Origin: an uncultured Oscillibacter sp.
Lineage (GTDB): Bacteria; Bacillota; Clostridia; Oscillospirales; Oscillospiraceae
NCBI GenBank assembly: GCA_947382875.1
Contig: CANDBG010000026.1
Location: 1 to 35,153, forward strand
Length of the DNA: 35,153 nucleotides
Direction of reading: 5' to 3'
The notes beneath the pieces are model-generated. The model did no database searches and was not told where the DNA came from. It was given only the letters and a program-made list of their open reading frames with translations. The translations under genes and the position numbers were made by a program. Below, one piece after another: positions 7,951-16,385 of the stretch; position 1 is the stretch's first letter; every line of letters begins with the position of its first letter.

Positions 7951-8282
7951 GGCAGCTCTCCTTTCAGTACCGTGGGCAGACCGCAGAAAACCCGTACAAC
8001 GGTCTCCGCCCGTTCCGCCAGCAGGCACGCCAGACGCCCCGCCGCTTCCCGCGCGGCCCGTTCCGCCGGGTCAACCGGCACCACGCCGCCGCCGGTCTCC
8101 ACGGCAATCACAATCTCCCGACAGCTGAGTTCCTCCGTCAATTTTTCCAGGTTCGGACAATCCCGCGCCAAGTCCTGCACGTCCTGAACTGCCCGCCGGT
8201 TCAGCTCCTCCGGCGTACAACCCAGCAGCTTTTGTGCAAACGTCCGCTTGCCGCTGTACAGCGGGCCGGTAATGAATATCAT
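7947..8282 (-). CDS. Short CobU-like protein (mini adenosylcobinamide kinase/guanylyltransferase)
   Basis: A 111-aa protein, against about 175-185 aa for CobU. It keeps the N-terminal P-loop (MIFITGPLYSGKRTFA) and a C-terminal part resembling CobU's NEVG-x-GIVP region (VIAVETGGGVVPVDPAERAAR, split here at VIAVETGGGVVP) plus the closing FCGLPTVLKGE. The central nucleotide-binding part with the guanylylated His is absent. There is no frameshift or stop: start (ATG 8282) and stop both make clean 4-bp overlaps with cobS and cobC, so the short form is an intact gene. A normal-length CobU lies two genes upstream (9052-9582). It may assist CobU, bind nucleotide in a regulatory role, or carry part of the activity; function is unproven. 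Confidence 0.8.
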   Translation of the reverse strand: MIFITGPLYSGKRTFAQKLLGCTPEELNRRAVQDVQDLARDCPNLEKLTEELSCREIVIAVETGGGVVPVDPAERAAREAAGRLACLLAERAETVVRVFCGLPTVLKGELP

Positions 8283-9055
8283 AGCAGCGCCTCCCCATAC
8301 TGGCACAGCGTCAGAGCCGCCAGCATCCACAATTCCGCCCGTACCAGAAACCATCCCGCGAGATCGCCCGAAATACCGCCGAATTCTTTTTGCGCCGTAC
8401 GGGCGTAGTGCAGAAACACGATCAACGCCGCCAGAAGCATGGCCTCGCCGGTAAAAAGTCCGCACCAAAGGAGAACCAACGCGCTTGCCGCCGCGAGGAT
8501 TGCCAGAATCAGCCGCGACCGTTTTCGATTCGCTCCAGAGGCAAAGGTGTGGGCCAGACCTGTATTTTTTGCCAGCGGCAGCGACACAATGGCTAGTCCG
8601 GACAGCGACCGGGACAGTACAAACGACGCCCCCACGCTCCAAAGCGCCGCGGACGTTGGCCGCAGGGCGCAGCATAACGCCCAGTACAAAACGAAATAGC
8701 CGCACAGCCGTATGACCGCAAACGCGCCGCAGCGGGAGTCCTGTAAAATTTCCCGTTTTTTCTCCGGCGGGGCATGACTGGCTAACGCGTCGCTGGTGTC
8801 CGCAAAGCCGTCCAGGTGAACGCCGCCCGTCGCCAAAACCGGCAGCAGGCAAAAGCCTGCGCCCCGCAGCAGCTCCGGAAGAACCAAAAACCGGCATAGC
8901 TCCGCCCATACCCACCAGAAAACTCCGCACACAATTCCTACCAGCGGAAACGCGCACAGGGCATAACGCATATTTTTCTCGTTCCAGACCGGCTGCGGCA
9001 CCGGTACGGCGGAAAACATCCCAAACGCGACCGCGATGGTTTCCAGAAACATCAT
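8279..9055 (-). CDS. cobS: Adenosylcobinamide-GDP ribazoletransferase (cobalamin synthase)
   Basis: Final condensation of adenosylcobinamide-GDP with alpha-ribazole (phosphate) in the membrane. It is 258 aa with about six or seven hydrophobic helices. The CobS signature is unmistakable: PLVGIVCGVFWW near the N-terminus and the acidic, metal-binding GGVHLDGFADTSDAL at about 77-91. Start ATG 9055 overlaps the cobU stop by 4 bp, behind GGGAGG 10 nt upstream. A much longer in-frame extension to 9340 lies over cobU and is not translated. It sits between full-length CobU, which makes its GDP-activated substrate, and the mini-CobU. Confidence 0.96.
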   Translation of the reverse strand: MMFLETIAVAFGMFSAVPVPQPVWNEKNMRYALCAFPLVGIVCGVFWWVWAELCRFLVLPELLRGAGFCLLPVLATGGVHLDGFADTSDALASHAPPEKKREILQDSRCGAFAVIRLCGYFVLYWALCCALRPTSAALWSVGASFVLSRSLSGLAIVSLPLAKNTGLAHTFASGANRKRSRLILAILAAASALVLLWCGLFTGEAMLLAALIVFLHYARTAQKEFGGISGDLAGWFLVRAELWMLAALTLCQYGEALL

Positions 9056-9582
9056 TGCGGCTCGCCTCCCTTGTGGTAAACCGGCAGGCCGCAGACCACT
9101 TCGCACACGTTGTCCGCCTGGACCGCCAAACGGCGGTGCAGAAACGCCAGAAGCTGCATATATTCCAGCGTATCGCCCGCGTAGTCCCTGCCTCCGGAAC
9201 AGACTTCGTTGGAAACGATCACCAGATCCCGGCACTGCGCCGCAAGGTGGAATATGCCGTTCCGTATAGCGTCGGCGGCACGGTCCGGCCCGGCGCCATT
9301 CGGGGCGTACCGCTCGTTTGCGCAGAGGTTCCCCAGGCATTCCAGCAAAACCGCGGAACCGGCCGGAACCTCCGCGTTTATCAGGCCCGTGTAACGCTCC
9401 AACGTCTGAAAGTCTTTCGCGGCGCGCATGGCACGGTGCTTCTCTATCCGCCTGCGGCCCTCCGCGCCGAAGGGTTCCATTGTCGCCAGATAAATCCGGG
9501 GACGCGCCGCCGATTTCATAATCAGACGCTCCGCATATTCACTTTTTCCGCTGGCCGCGCCGCCGATTACCAGCGTAATCAT
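9052..9582 (-). CDS. cobU: Adenosylcobinamide kinase / adenosylcobinamide-phosphate guanylyltransferase
   Basis: Phosphorylates adenosylcobinamide and transfers GMP to it, activating it for CobS. It is 176 aa, the normal length. Motifs: P-loop VIGGAASGKSEYAE (5-18), YLATMEPFGAEGRRRIEKHR with the His expected to carry GMP (about H49), LLECLGNLCANE (79-90) and VIVSNEVCSGG (121-131), ending in CGLPVYHKGG. The usual SNEVGxGIVP motif is altered to SNEVCSGGRDYAG, whereas the mini-CobU two genes downstream retains a GGGVVP version. Start ATG 9582 overlaps the cobT stop by 4 bp. Confidence 0.93.
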   Translation of the reverse strand: MITLVIGGAASGKSEYAERLIMKSAARPRIYLATMEPFGAEGRRRIEKHRAMRAAKDFQTLERYTGLINAEVPAGSAVLLECLGNLCANERYAPNGAGPDRAADAIRNGIFHLAAQCRDLVIVSNEVCSGGRDYAGDTLEYMQLLAFLHRRLAVQADNVCEVVCGLPVYHKGGEPQ

Positions 9583-10640
9583 AAAAAGCCTCCCAACGGC
9601 TGGTACGGCTCCACGCCGCAGCCGTCGAAGGTGTAGCCGCTGGCGTACACGGACAGGGCCATGTCCAAAAGCGGCATAGCCGCCACCGCGCCGGTTCCCT
9701 CTCCCAAACGAAGGCCCGCCGTCAGCAGCGGCGTTTTGCCCAGCGCCTCCAAAACATACCGCGCCGCCGGTTCCGCGGAAACGTGACTTGCCAGCATCGC
9801 CTTTCCTGCGTTCGGGCACATCCGCAGAGCGCACAGCGCCGCCGTGCCGCTGATGAAGCCGTCGACCAGAACCGGAATCCGGTACAATGCGCCGCCCAGA
9901 AATACACCGCACAATCCTGCCAAGTCCAAACCGCCTACCTTCGCCAGTACATCTACCGGGTCCGCAGGGTTGGGCCTGTTAACAGCAATCGCCTGTTCCA
10001 CTGCTCGAATTTTACGAAACAGCCCTTCGTCCGTCAGACCGGAACCGCGGCCCGTCATCTCCGACGCCGGACGGCCTAACAAAACACTGGCTGCCGCACT
10101 GGACGTTGTGGTGTTGCCAATGCCCATTTCACCGGTCGCCAAGAGACGAAAGCCTAGTTCTTTTTGTTCCCGTACCAGCTCTATGCCGGTGAGAATGGCC
10201 TGTTCGGTTTCTGCGCGGGTCATGGCGGGTCCTTGGCTGATATCCTTTGTTCCGTTTGCCGCCCGACGGCTGAGAACTCCTTCGGTCTCCGGGAAATCCA
10301 GAATTCCCATGTCCACCGGAATGACCTGGCAATCCGCTACCGCCGCCATGCGGCACACCGACGTAATTCCCGCCGCCAGATTCCGGGCGACGATGCCCGT
10401 CATTTCGCTGCCGCACTGGGTCACGCCTTGGGCTACAACGCCGTTGTCCGCGCACAAAACCAATACAGCCCGTTTTTTCAGATGGATTTCGGCGCTGCCT
10501 GTGAGCGCCGCGATGTCCTCCAGTGCCTTTTCCAGCAGCCCCAGGCTTCCCAGAGGCTTCATACAGGCATTCCAATTCCGCCGGGCCTCCCGGCGCGCCG
10601 TTTCGTCCGCCGGACCGATTTGCTGCAAGAGTTCTTTCAT
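9579..10640 (-). CDS. cobT: Nicotinate-nucleotide:dimethylbenzimidazole phosphoribosyltransferase
   Basis: Activates the lower-ligand base to its alpha-ribotide. It is 353 aa, close to Salmonella CobT (356). Conserved blocks: KPLGSLGLLE at about 28-37, CADNGVVAQGVTQ, GEMGIGNTTTSSA, FISGTAALCA, and the catalytic Glu (E314) in GLRLGEGTGAVAAMPLLD. Start ATG 10640 behind AAAGGAA overlaps the cbiA stop by 4 bp. An in-frame extension to 11015 lies wholly inside cbiA. No lower-ligand synthesis genes (bzaA-F or bluB) are in the window, so the base used cannot be told. Confidence 0.96.
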   Translation of the reverse strand: MKELLQQIGPADETARREARRNWNACMKPLGSLGLLEKALEDIAALTGSAEIHLKKRAVLVLCADNGVVAQGVTQCGSEMTGIVARNLAAGITSVCRMAAVADCQVIPVDMGILDFPETEGVLSRRAANGTKDISQGPAMTRAETEQAILTGIELVREQKELGFRLLATGEMGIGNTTTSSAAASVLLGRPASEMTGRGSGLTDEGLFRKIRAVEQAIAVNRPNPADPVDVLAKVGGLDLAGLCGVFLGGALYRIPVLVDGFISGTAALCALRMCPNAGKAMLASHVSAEPAARYVLEALGKTPLLTAGLRLGEGTGAVAAMPLLDMALSVYASGYTFDGCGVEPYQPLGGFL

Positions 10641-11986
10641 GTTCCGTGTTCCTTTCCGTACGCCGCTGCCTTTGTTGTAAAACGTTCCGCAAGCTCCGGC
10701 TTTCCTGCAAAATAGAGGTGTGGGAATGCGGCGTGCAGCGCTGCGCTGGTATAGCCGCAGTTCCAGCGTCTTGCGCCCTTTTCCGATGTGAAAGCGCTGC
10801 CGTTGGCGGTGCTGTCCCAGTAGTGAAATTCGTGAACGGGGATCGTTTCGCCTGCCCGCAGAAGGAGACCGTCTTCCCGGGCCGCAAGGCGGTGATAGCC
10901 AAAACGGACAAGCCGTTCCGTTTTGACCCCTTCCCCCGGCAGTACCCCCGCCATTACCCACGGCTTTCCATTGGAATCTTGCAGGGTTTGCCCCAGATAC
11001 AAAAAACCGCCGCACTCCGCCACTGTGGGAAGCCCGTTTTCAACCGCGCTGCGGATTGCCGTCCGCATGGCGGCGTTTTTTGACAATTCCCTTGCGTACA
11101 GTTCCGGATAACCGCCGGGCAAATACAGGCCGCAGGTTCCATCCGGGAGTCCGCCGTCGGCAATTGGGCTGAAAAAGTGCAGCTCCGCTCCTGCCGCTTC
11201 CAATGTCTCAAGGGTTTCCGCATAAGCAAAACAGAACGCCGCATCCCGGGCCACCGCAATTTTGACCGTCTTTTTCCGGGCCGCTGCGGCTTGTGGCGGC
11301 ACGTCCTCAAAGGTGCAGAGTGAAAACAGACGGTCCAGGTCCGCATTGGCTTCCAGCGCTTCTGCCAGACAGGTCATCCGTTCCGGAAGATTTCGGATCT
11401 CCCCGGCGGTCTGAAGACCCAAATGACGGCTCTCGAAATCAGCTTCCGGCAGGTGCGGCAGACAGCCAATGACTGGAAGTCCTGTTTCCGCTTCCAGCAT
11501 TGGCGCAAGGCTTTTGCACAGCGCGGGTGAAGTATCTGTAAGAAGAAGGGCCGTGATGCGGCTGTTTTCGCGGAACGCCTGCAAGCCGCGTACCTGCGCC
11601 GCCAGCGTCAGGCTCGCGCCTTTGGGCCGGACGGCCAGCAGTACCGGAAGCCCCAGTACGTCCGCCACGTGCCACGCACTGGCTTGCGGCGTTGTTCCGC
11701 CTACGCCGTCGTAAAACCCCATTGCCCCCTCGCAGACCGCCGCCCCATGTCCGGCAACGCACCGTTTGAACAGATTCCGCAGGGCCGTTTCCTCCGAGAG
11801 AAACAAATCCAGATTATGGCTCTCCACGCCGAGAACCGCACGGTGAAACATCGGGTCAATGTAGTCCGGCCCGCACTTGAACGCACAGGGCGTCCGCTCC
11901 CGACGCTTCAAGGCCGCCAGAAGCGCGCACGTCAAAACCGTTTTGCCTTCGCCGGAACGCGGGGCTGTGATTAACAGACGAATCAT
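10637..11986 (-). CDS. cbiA: Cobyrinate a,c-diamide synthase, glutamine-hydrolysing
   Basis: ATP- and glutamine-dependent amidation of the a and c carboxylates of cobyrinic acid. It is 449 aa. The N-terminal ATP-binding domain opens with LLITAPRSGEGKTVLTC (P-loop 8-16) and has CGPDYIDPMFH and EGAMGFYDG. The C-terminal class I amidotransferase domain has the family's LPGGYPELYA and the nucleophile C325 in VAECGGFLYLG. Start ATG 11986 behind GGGAGG overlaps the cbiET stop by 4 bp; the longer in-frame reading to 12313 is inside cbiET. CobB of the aerobic pathway is homologous, but the surrounding cbi genes support the anaerobic route. Confidence 0.96.
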   Translation of the reverse strand: MIRLLITAPRSGEGKTVLTCALLAALKRRERTPCAFKCGPDYIDPMFHRAVLGVESHNLDLFLSEETALRNLFKRCVAGHGAAVCEGAMGFYDGVGGTTPQASAWHVADVLGLPVLLAVRPKGASLTLAAQVRGLQAFRENSRITALLLTDTSPALCKSLAPMLEAETGLPVIGCLPHLPEADFESRHLGLQTAGEIRNLPERMTCLAEALEANADLDRLFSLCTFEDVPPQAAAARKKTVKIAVARDAAFCFAYAETLETLEAAGAELHFFSPIADGGLPDGTCGLYLPGGYPELYARELSKNAAMRTAIRSAVENGLPTVAECGGFLYLGQTLQDSNGKPWVMAGVLPGEGVKTERLVRFGYHRLAAREDGLLLRAGETIPVHEFHYWDSTANGSAFTSEKGARRWNCGYTSAALHAAFPHLYFAGKPELAERFTTKAAAYGKEHGT

Positions 11987-13173
11987 GCGTCCTCCCTTTG
12001 TCCGGTGATGAGAAATACCGGATTGTTTGCCATAAATAAGTGTAATTTCCCCGCCGGTTTCGTCCGGCTGACGGCAATCTGTACGACCTCCGGCGAAATA
12101 CCGTGCGCGTCCAGCGCCGCAGCAGCGGCGGAAAGCGTTTCCAGGGCAATTGCAGATATGCAAAGTCGGACAGCGGGATTTTTTTCCAGCGCCGCACAAA
12201 TCACAGGCGCCATTTCCCCTTTGGTTCCGCCAATGAATACGGCGTCCGGCGGCGGCAGGGCCTCCAGAGCCTCCGGGGCTTTCCCCTCGATCAGCGTCAG
12301 GTTCCACGCACAAAAACGCGCCCGGTTCTGACGGATTAAATCACAGGCTTCCGCGCCGCACTCAACGGCGTAGACCCGATGGGCCTGTCCGCTCAATTCA
12401 ACCGAAACGCTGCCGGTTCCCGCGCCTACGTCCCAGACGGTTTCCGTCGGTCCCGCGGACAGCTTGGCAGAAATTACCGCCCGAACCTCCTGTTTTGTCA
12501 TGGGAACTTTTCCACGTATAAACGCGTCGTCCGGCAGACCGGCGCGGCGGTCCGCCAGGGGGGCCGCCTCTATAAGCAGCACCGTCAGGGGCGCAAACGT
12601 ACGCGCTGCAAATTCCTCCGCGCGGCCTTGGGAAACCCGTTCGTCGGGATACGAAAGGCGCTCGCCTGCGGTTACGCTCAGGAAACCCAAACCCGCCTCC
12701 GTCAGTTGAGCACAGATTTCCGCCGGGTTGCCGCCTGTAAGGAAAAACGCCGGTTTTCCCTGGCATACCGCTTCTACCGGGTCCCCGTCCACGCCATGGG
12801 CCGAGACCAGGTTCCAATCCTGCCAGGGGCGTCCCAGGCGAGCCGACAGCAGCTGTACGCTGGAAATTCCAGGAAGAACCTCAAAGGCAATTCCCGCCGT
12901 TTCCAGAAGCGGAAGCAGCTTTTTTACGCCGGAATAAAATCCGGTGTCTCCGCTGAAAACAACGCAGGGCCGTTCCGCGCCGGAGCTTTGCAGAATGTTT
13001 GAAATTTCCAGGGGCCGCGCGGCCGCCCGACGGTTTTCCGTACAGCCCTGCGGCAGCGTTTCCAGAAGCCGCGCCGCGCCGATCAGCAGGTCCGCCCGGG
13101 TAAGCGCGGCAAGCGCTTCCGCCGTCAGAACCGCCGGGGTTCCACCGCCGCAGCCCGCCAAGGTCACTCGCAT
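11983..13173 (-). CDS. cbiET: Cobalt-precorrin-7 C5-methyltransferase / C15-methyltransferase (decarboxylating), fused
   Basis: A CbiE-CbiT fusion (396 aa), architecturally like aerobic CobL. The N-terminal domain (1 to about 200) is a corrin SAM methyltransferase: LAGCGGGTPAVLTAEAL, FSGDTGFYSG and VLPGISSVQLL. The C-terminal domain (about 205-396) is a class I methyltransferase with the SAM loop WDVGAGTGSVSVEL, GKVPMTKQEVRA at its start and AVFIGGTKGEM. Together they methylate C-5 and C-15 and decarboxylate the C-12 acetate. I use ATG 13173 (GGGAGA about 8 nt upstream, 10-bp overlap with cbiJ) rather than 13191, which has no good ribosome-binding site. Confidence 0.94.
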   Translation of the reverse strand: MRVTLAGCGGGTPAVLTAEALAALTRADLLIGAARLLETLPQGCTENRRAAARPLEISNILQSSGAERPCVVFSGDTGFYSGVKKLLPLLETAGIAFEVLPGISSVQLLSARLGRPWQDWNLVSAHGVDGDPVEAVCQGKPAFFLTGGNPAEICAQLTEAGLGFLSVTAGERLSYPDERVSQGRAEEFAARTFAPLTVLLIEAAPLADRRAGLPDDAFIRGKVPMTKQEVRAVISAKLSAGPTETVWDVGAGTGSVSVELSGQAHRVYAVECGAEACDLIRQNRARFCAWNLTLIEGKAPEALEALPPPDAVFIGGTKGEMAPVICAALEKNPAVRLCISAIALETLSAAAAALDAHGISPEVVQIAVSRTKPAGKLHLFMANNPVFLITGQREDA

Positions 13174-13901
13174 GGAATCATCTCCCTGCACTGTTGTAAA
13201 ATCGTTTCGTAGGAATTGCCGGTCTCCGGCCTGCGCTGAATAACGATCAATTCCACGCCAACGGACTCCGCCGCCAATGCTTTTTCGGTGAAGCCGCCGG
13301 CTTTGCCGCCGTCCTTTGTTACCAGATATGAAATCTCAAACTGACGCAAAATCGCTTCGTTCAGCGCCTGGCTGAACGGCCCCTGCATCGCTATGATATT
13401 TCGATGGGGAATCCCCGCTGCCTCACAGGCCGTAAGGCCCTCGTGACTGGGCAGAACACGGGGATAGAGCCGTTCCGGGGATAAAATAGAAAATACTTCC
13501 AATTCTTTTGCACCGGTAGCAAGCAAAATATTTCCAGAATAATTCTTCAAATAATTCGCCGCTTCACGGGCGCTGGCGACGGTCACACCCTTGTAAGCGC
13601 TCCCCTCCCGCAGCAGACGGCGGTACGGAACACCCGCCGTTTCACACGCAGAGCGGATGTTCTCTGTCGCCGCTATCGCGTAAGGATGGGTTGCGTCAAT
13701 GCAGAGACGGTAATTGGGAAGCAGCTCCACCATTTCTGAGACGGTCTTGCGGCCCGTCAGCACCGTCACGCCGGAGCACGCTCCCTGTTCTTCCCGGCCG
13801 TAGTCGGTAGCCACGCAGACCGTCACGGCAAATCCTTCCGCCGCAAGCTGTCGGGACAGTTCCCGGCCTTCGGTGGTACCGCCAAACAATAAGATATTCA
13901 C
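13164..13901 (-). CDS. cbiJ: Cobalt-precorrin-6A reductase
   Basis: NADH-dependent reduction of the macrocycle of cobalt-precorrin-6A. It is 245 aa with the CbiJ/CobK opening ILLFGGTTEGRELS, the block IDATHPYA and the C-terminal VTKDGGKAGGFTEKALAAE. It starts with GTG (13901), overlapping the cbiH stop as GTGA. Its stop runs 10 bp into cbiET, whose product acts after it in the pathway. Confidence 0.95.
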   Translation of the reverse strand: MNILLFGGTTEGRELSRQLAAEGFAVTVCVATDYGREEQGACSGVTVLTGRKTVSEMVELLPNYRLCIDATHPYAIAATENIRSACETAGVPYRRLLREGSAYKGVTVASAREAANYLKNYSGNILLATGAKELEVFSILSPERLYPRVLPSHEGLTACEAAGIPHRNIIAMQGPFSQALNEAILRQFEISYLVTKDGGKAGGFTEKALAAESVGVELIVIQRRPETGNSYETILQQCREMIPCE

Positions 13902-14629
13902 TTTTTTTCGTACCCCCGGGGCGTAACCATCCAGCCCGCTGTCATTTGGGTCGTACTGGAACCGATAAATACTGTAGCGAACATATCCAGCGCTTCATCC
14001 CGCAGTTCCCGCAGCGTCAGGAGACGGCGGCTCTGCCCTTCCCGGCCGATGTTCCGCACCCAGCCGCAGACCGTTTCCGGATCCTTGTAACGCAGAAGAA
14101 TGTCACAGGCTTTTTGCAGATAATCAATCCGTTTTTTGGAAGCTGGATTGTAAAGGCAAATGGCAAAATCTCCCATCGCCGCACATTCCAGACGTTTTCC
14201 GATCTGTTCCCAAGGCGTCAGCAGGTCGGAAAGGGAGATCACACAAAAATCGTGTCCCAGAGGCGCACCCAGCGCCGCCCCGCCCGACAGCGCCGCCGTC
14301 ACGCCAGGCACAACCTCCACCTCCACCTCCGGAAACGCTTCCGCAAGCTGAAGAACCGGTCCCGCCATGCCATATACGCCCGCGTCGCCGCTGCACACCA
14401 TGGCTACGGTTTTCCCGCTCCGCGCCGTATCCAGCGCCCAGCGGCACCGGTCGATTTCCTTTGTCATCGGAGTGGTGTACTGCTCTTTTTCCGGGTACAG
14501 CGGCGCAACCAGGTCCACATAGACCGTATATCCACACAACACGTCGGACCGTTCCAGGGCGGCCCTGGCGGAAGCCGTCATAAACTCCGCACCGCCGGGG
14601 CCAAGGCCCACCACATACACTTTATTCAT
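13898..14629 (-). CDS. cbiH: Cobalt-precorrin-3B C17-methyltransferase
   Basis: SAM-dependent C-17 methylation with ring contraction. It is 243 aa, a tetrapyrrole-methylase fold with VYVVGLGPGGAEFMT at the N-terminus, LCGYTVYVDLV, CSGDAGVYGMAG and the family's VVPGVTAALSGGAALGAPLGHDF (two adjacent blocks). CLYNPASKKR and VFIGSS near the end are specific to CbiH/CobJ. Start ATG 14629 has GGAGA 8 nt upstream and overlaps the cbiG stop by 8 bp. An upstream in-frame ATG at 14653 adds eight residues without a ribosome-binding site. Confidence 0.95.
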   Translation of the reverse strand: MNKVYVVGLGPGGAEFMTASARAALERSDVLCGYTVYVDLVAPLYPEKEQYTTPMTKEIDRCRWALDTARSGKTVAMVCSGDAGVYGMAGPVLQLAEAFPEVEVEVVPGVTAALSGGAALGAPLGHDFCVISLSDLLTPWEQIGKRLECAAMGDFAICLYNPASKKRIDYLQKACDILLRYKDPETVCGWVRNIGREGQSRRLLTLRELRDEALDMFATVFIGSSTTQMTAGWMVTPRGYEKK

Positions 14630-15629
14630 TCTGCCATCTCCAATCCAGGCCATACGGACTCAGCGCCAATGCCAGCGTCACGCCGTTCCAGGCCCGCTTT
14701 TTCGCCGCCAGCACACCGCCGGAGGCCCATACCGCGCTTCGCTCGCACACGTTGTCCACGCCGGTCGTACGCTGCACGAACTCCGAAGCGGCAAAGGTTC
14801 CGGGAATTGCCGCAAGGGCTTCCGCAGAAGCGGTTTTCAGCGGCAAACCGCAGGACTTGCAAAAAGCCAGCAAGCCCGGTTCGTCTTTTTTCAGGTCGAT
14901 GCTGGCGGCAGCGCAGATTGACTCCGCGCATAGGTTCTCTGCGTCCAAAAATTGTAAAAAGGCCGCTTCCAGGGTTTCCAGCCGCGTGCCCCTCCGGCAC
15001 CCGACGCCCAGCACCGCGATTTTCGGCGCAAGATGCAGCGGCGTCCCGACAGGGCGGCGGACGCCGCAGTATACATCCCAGTCCGGTCCGTCCGTCCAGG
15101 CGACGCCCTCCGGCGGTGTTCCGCTGACAGGAAATTCTCCGCCAACAAAAACCGTTCTTCCTTCCAGAATTTTCCCGGAAACCGCCTTGATGCGTTCCGG
15201 GTTGACCACCGTACAGTTTTGACGTTTTGCCCACTCGTCTGCGGCAAACCGGTTGTTGATATCCGTTGCGGTGGTAATCACCGCCGTACCGCCGCAAAAA
15301 GCCGCCAGTTTCCGCGCCAGAGCGTTTGCACCGCCCAGGTGTCCCGAGAGAATCGGGATGACAAACCGTCCCGCTTCGTCCACCACAACGACCGCCGGAT
15401 CTGTGGTTTTGCTCCGGACGTGCGGTGCAATCGCCCGTACGGCAATGCCCGCCGCGCCGATAAATACCAAGGCGTCCGCCGACGCAAACGACTCCGCTGT
15501 CCAGGCAGCGAGGGAAAACGGCGCGTCCCGCCGGGCGTTGGAGGCGTTGCCGCCGAATTCGCCTTGCAGACGTTCCGCCAGTTTTGCGCCCCGGTCTGTG
15601 AAAGACACAAACGCAATGGAAGCGGTCAC
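14622..15629 (-). CDS. cbiG: Cobalt-precorrin-5A hydrolase
   Basis: Opens the delta-lactone of cobalt-precorrin-5A with loss of acetaldehyde, a step unique to the anaerobic pathway. It is 335 aa. The N-terminal domain has AFVSFTDRGAKLAERL, FIGAAGIAVRAIAPHVRSKTTDPAVVV (two blocks) and ILSGHLGGANALA with ITTATDINNRFAADEWA. The C-terminal CobE-like domain has LGVGCRRGT and ends YGLDWRWQNE. It starts with GTG (15629), overlapping the cbiF stop as GTGA. This gene, with cbiD and cbiP, firmly identifies the operon as the oxygen-independent route. Confidence 0.95.
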   Translation of the reverse strand: MTASIAFVSFTDRGAKLAERLQGEFGGNASNARRDAPFSLAAWTAESFASADALVFIGAAGIAVRAIAPHVRSKTTDPAVVVVDEAGRFVIPILSGHLGGANALARKLAAFCGGTAVITTATDINNRFAADEWAKRQNCTVVNPERIKAVSGKILEGRTVFVGGEFPVSGTPPEGVAWTDGPDWDVYCGVRRPVGTPLHLAPKIAVLGVGCRRGTRLETLEAAFLQFLDAENLCAESICAAASIDLKKDEPGLLAFCKSCGLPLKTASAEALAAIPGTFAASEFVQRTTGVDNVCERSAVWASGGVLAAKKRAWNGVTLALALSPYGLDWRWQNE

Positions 15630-16381
15630 GGCGTCCCCTTCCGGAACTCCGTCGTAAAAGACGGATCATAGAGCTTGCTGCGTTCATAAGCGCTGTCCAG
15701 AAAGCCGCCCACCAGTACCAACGCCGTCTTGCGAATCCCCTCCCGCCGTCCGGCATCGGCCAGGGTGCCGACGGTGCAGCGGACCGTTTTTTCATCCGGC
15801 CAGGTCGCTTTGCAGACCAACGCTGCGGGCGTATCCGGCGTATAAGCGCCTTGCAGCAATTCCGCCTGTACCTGTTCCAGCATCCCCGACGACAAAAAGA
15901 TCGCCATAGACGCGCCGTGCTTCGCCAGAGACGCAAGATTTTCCGCCTCCGGCACCGGCGTCCGGCCCGCGAGACGGGTGATGATCACGCTCTGGCTGAC
16001 ACCGGGAAGGGTGTATTCGGCCCCCAGCGCCGCCGCCGCACCGCAAAAGCTGGACACGCCCGGCGTGTCATCATAAGGGATTTTCCGTTCGTCCAGAGCG
16101 TCCATTTGCTCCCGGATGGCCCCGTAGAGACAAGGGTCGCCGGTGTGCAGGCGGACGGCGGTTTTGCCCTCCGCCTCCGCCTGAACCATGACGGCAAGGA
16201 CTTCCTCCAACGTCATTTCCGCGCTGTTGTAAACCGCGCAGTCCGGACGCGCCAGCGCCAGAAGCGCCGGATTGACAAGGCTTCCAGCATAGATCACAAC
16301 GTCGGCCGTTTTCAAAAGCTCCGCACCCCGGAGGGTTATCAAATCCGGCGCGCCGGGTCCTGCTCCTACAAAATGAACCAC
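15626..16381 (-). CDS. cbiF: Cobalt-precorrin-4 C11-methyltransferase
   Basis: SAM-dependent methylation at C-11. It is 251 aa with the CbiF/CobM signature VHFVGAGPGAPDLITLRGAELL, YAGSLVNPALL, LHTGDPSxYG-like LHTGDPCLYGA and IPYDDTPGVSSFCGAAAALG. It starts with GTG (16381), 7 nt after AAAGGAG; that ribosome-binding site also contains the cbiL stop codon (GAG TAA), so termination of cbiL and initiation here are tightly linked. CbiF precedes CbiG both in the operon and in the pathway. Confidence 0.96.
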   Translation of the reverse strand: MVHFVGAGPGAPDLITLRGAELLKTADVVIYAGSLVNPALLALARPDCAVYNSAEMTLEEVLAVMVQAEAEGKTAVRLHTGDPCLYGAIREQMDALDERKIPYDDTPGVSSFCGAAAALGAEYTLPGVSQSVIITRLAGRTPVPEAENLASLAKHGASMAIFLSSGMLEQVQAELLQGAYTPDTPAALVCKATWPDEKTVRCTVGTLADAGRREGIRKTALVLVGGFLDSAYERSKLYDPSFTTEFRKGTP

Positions 16382-16385
16382 TTTG

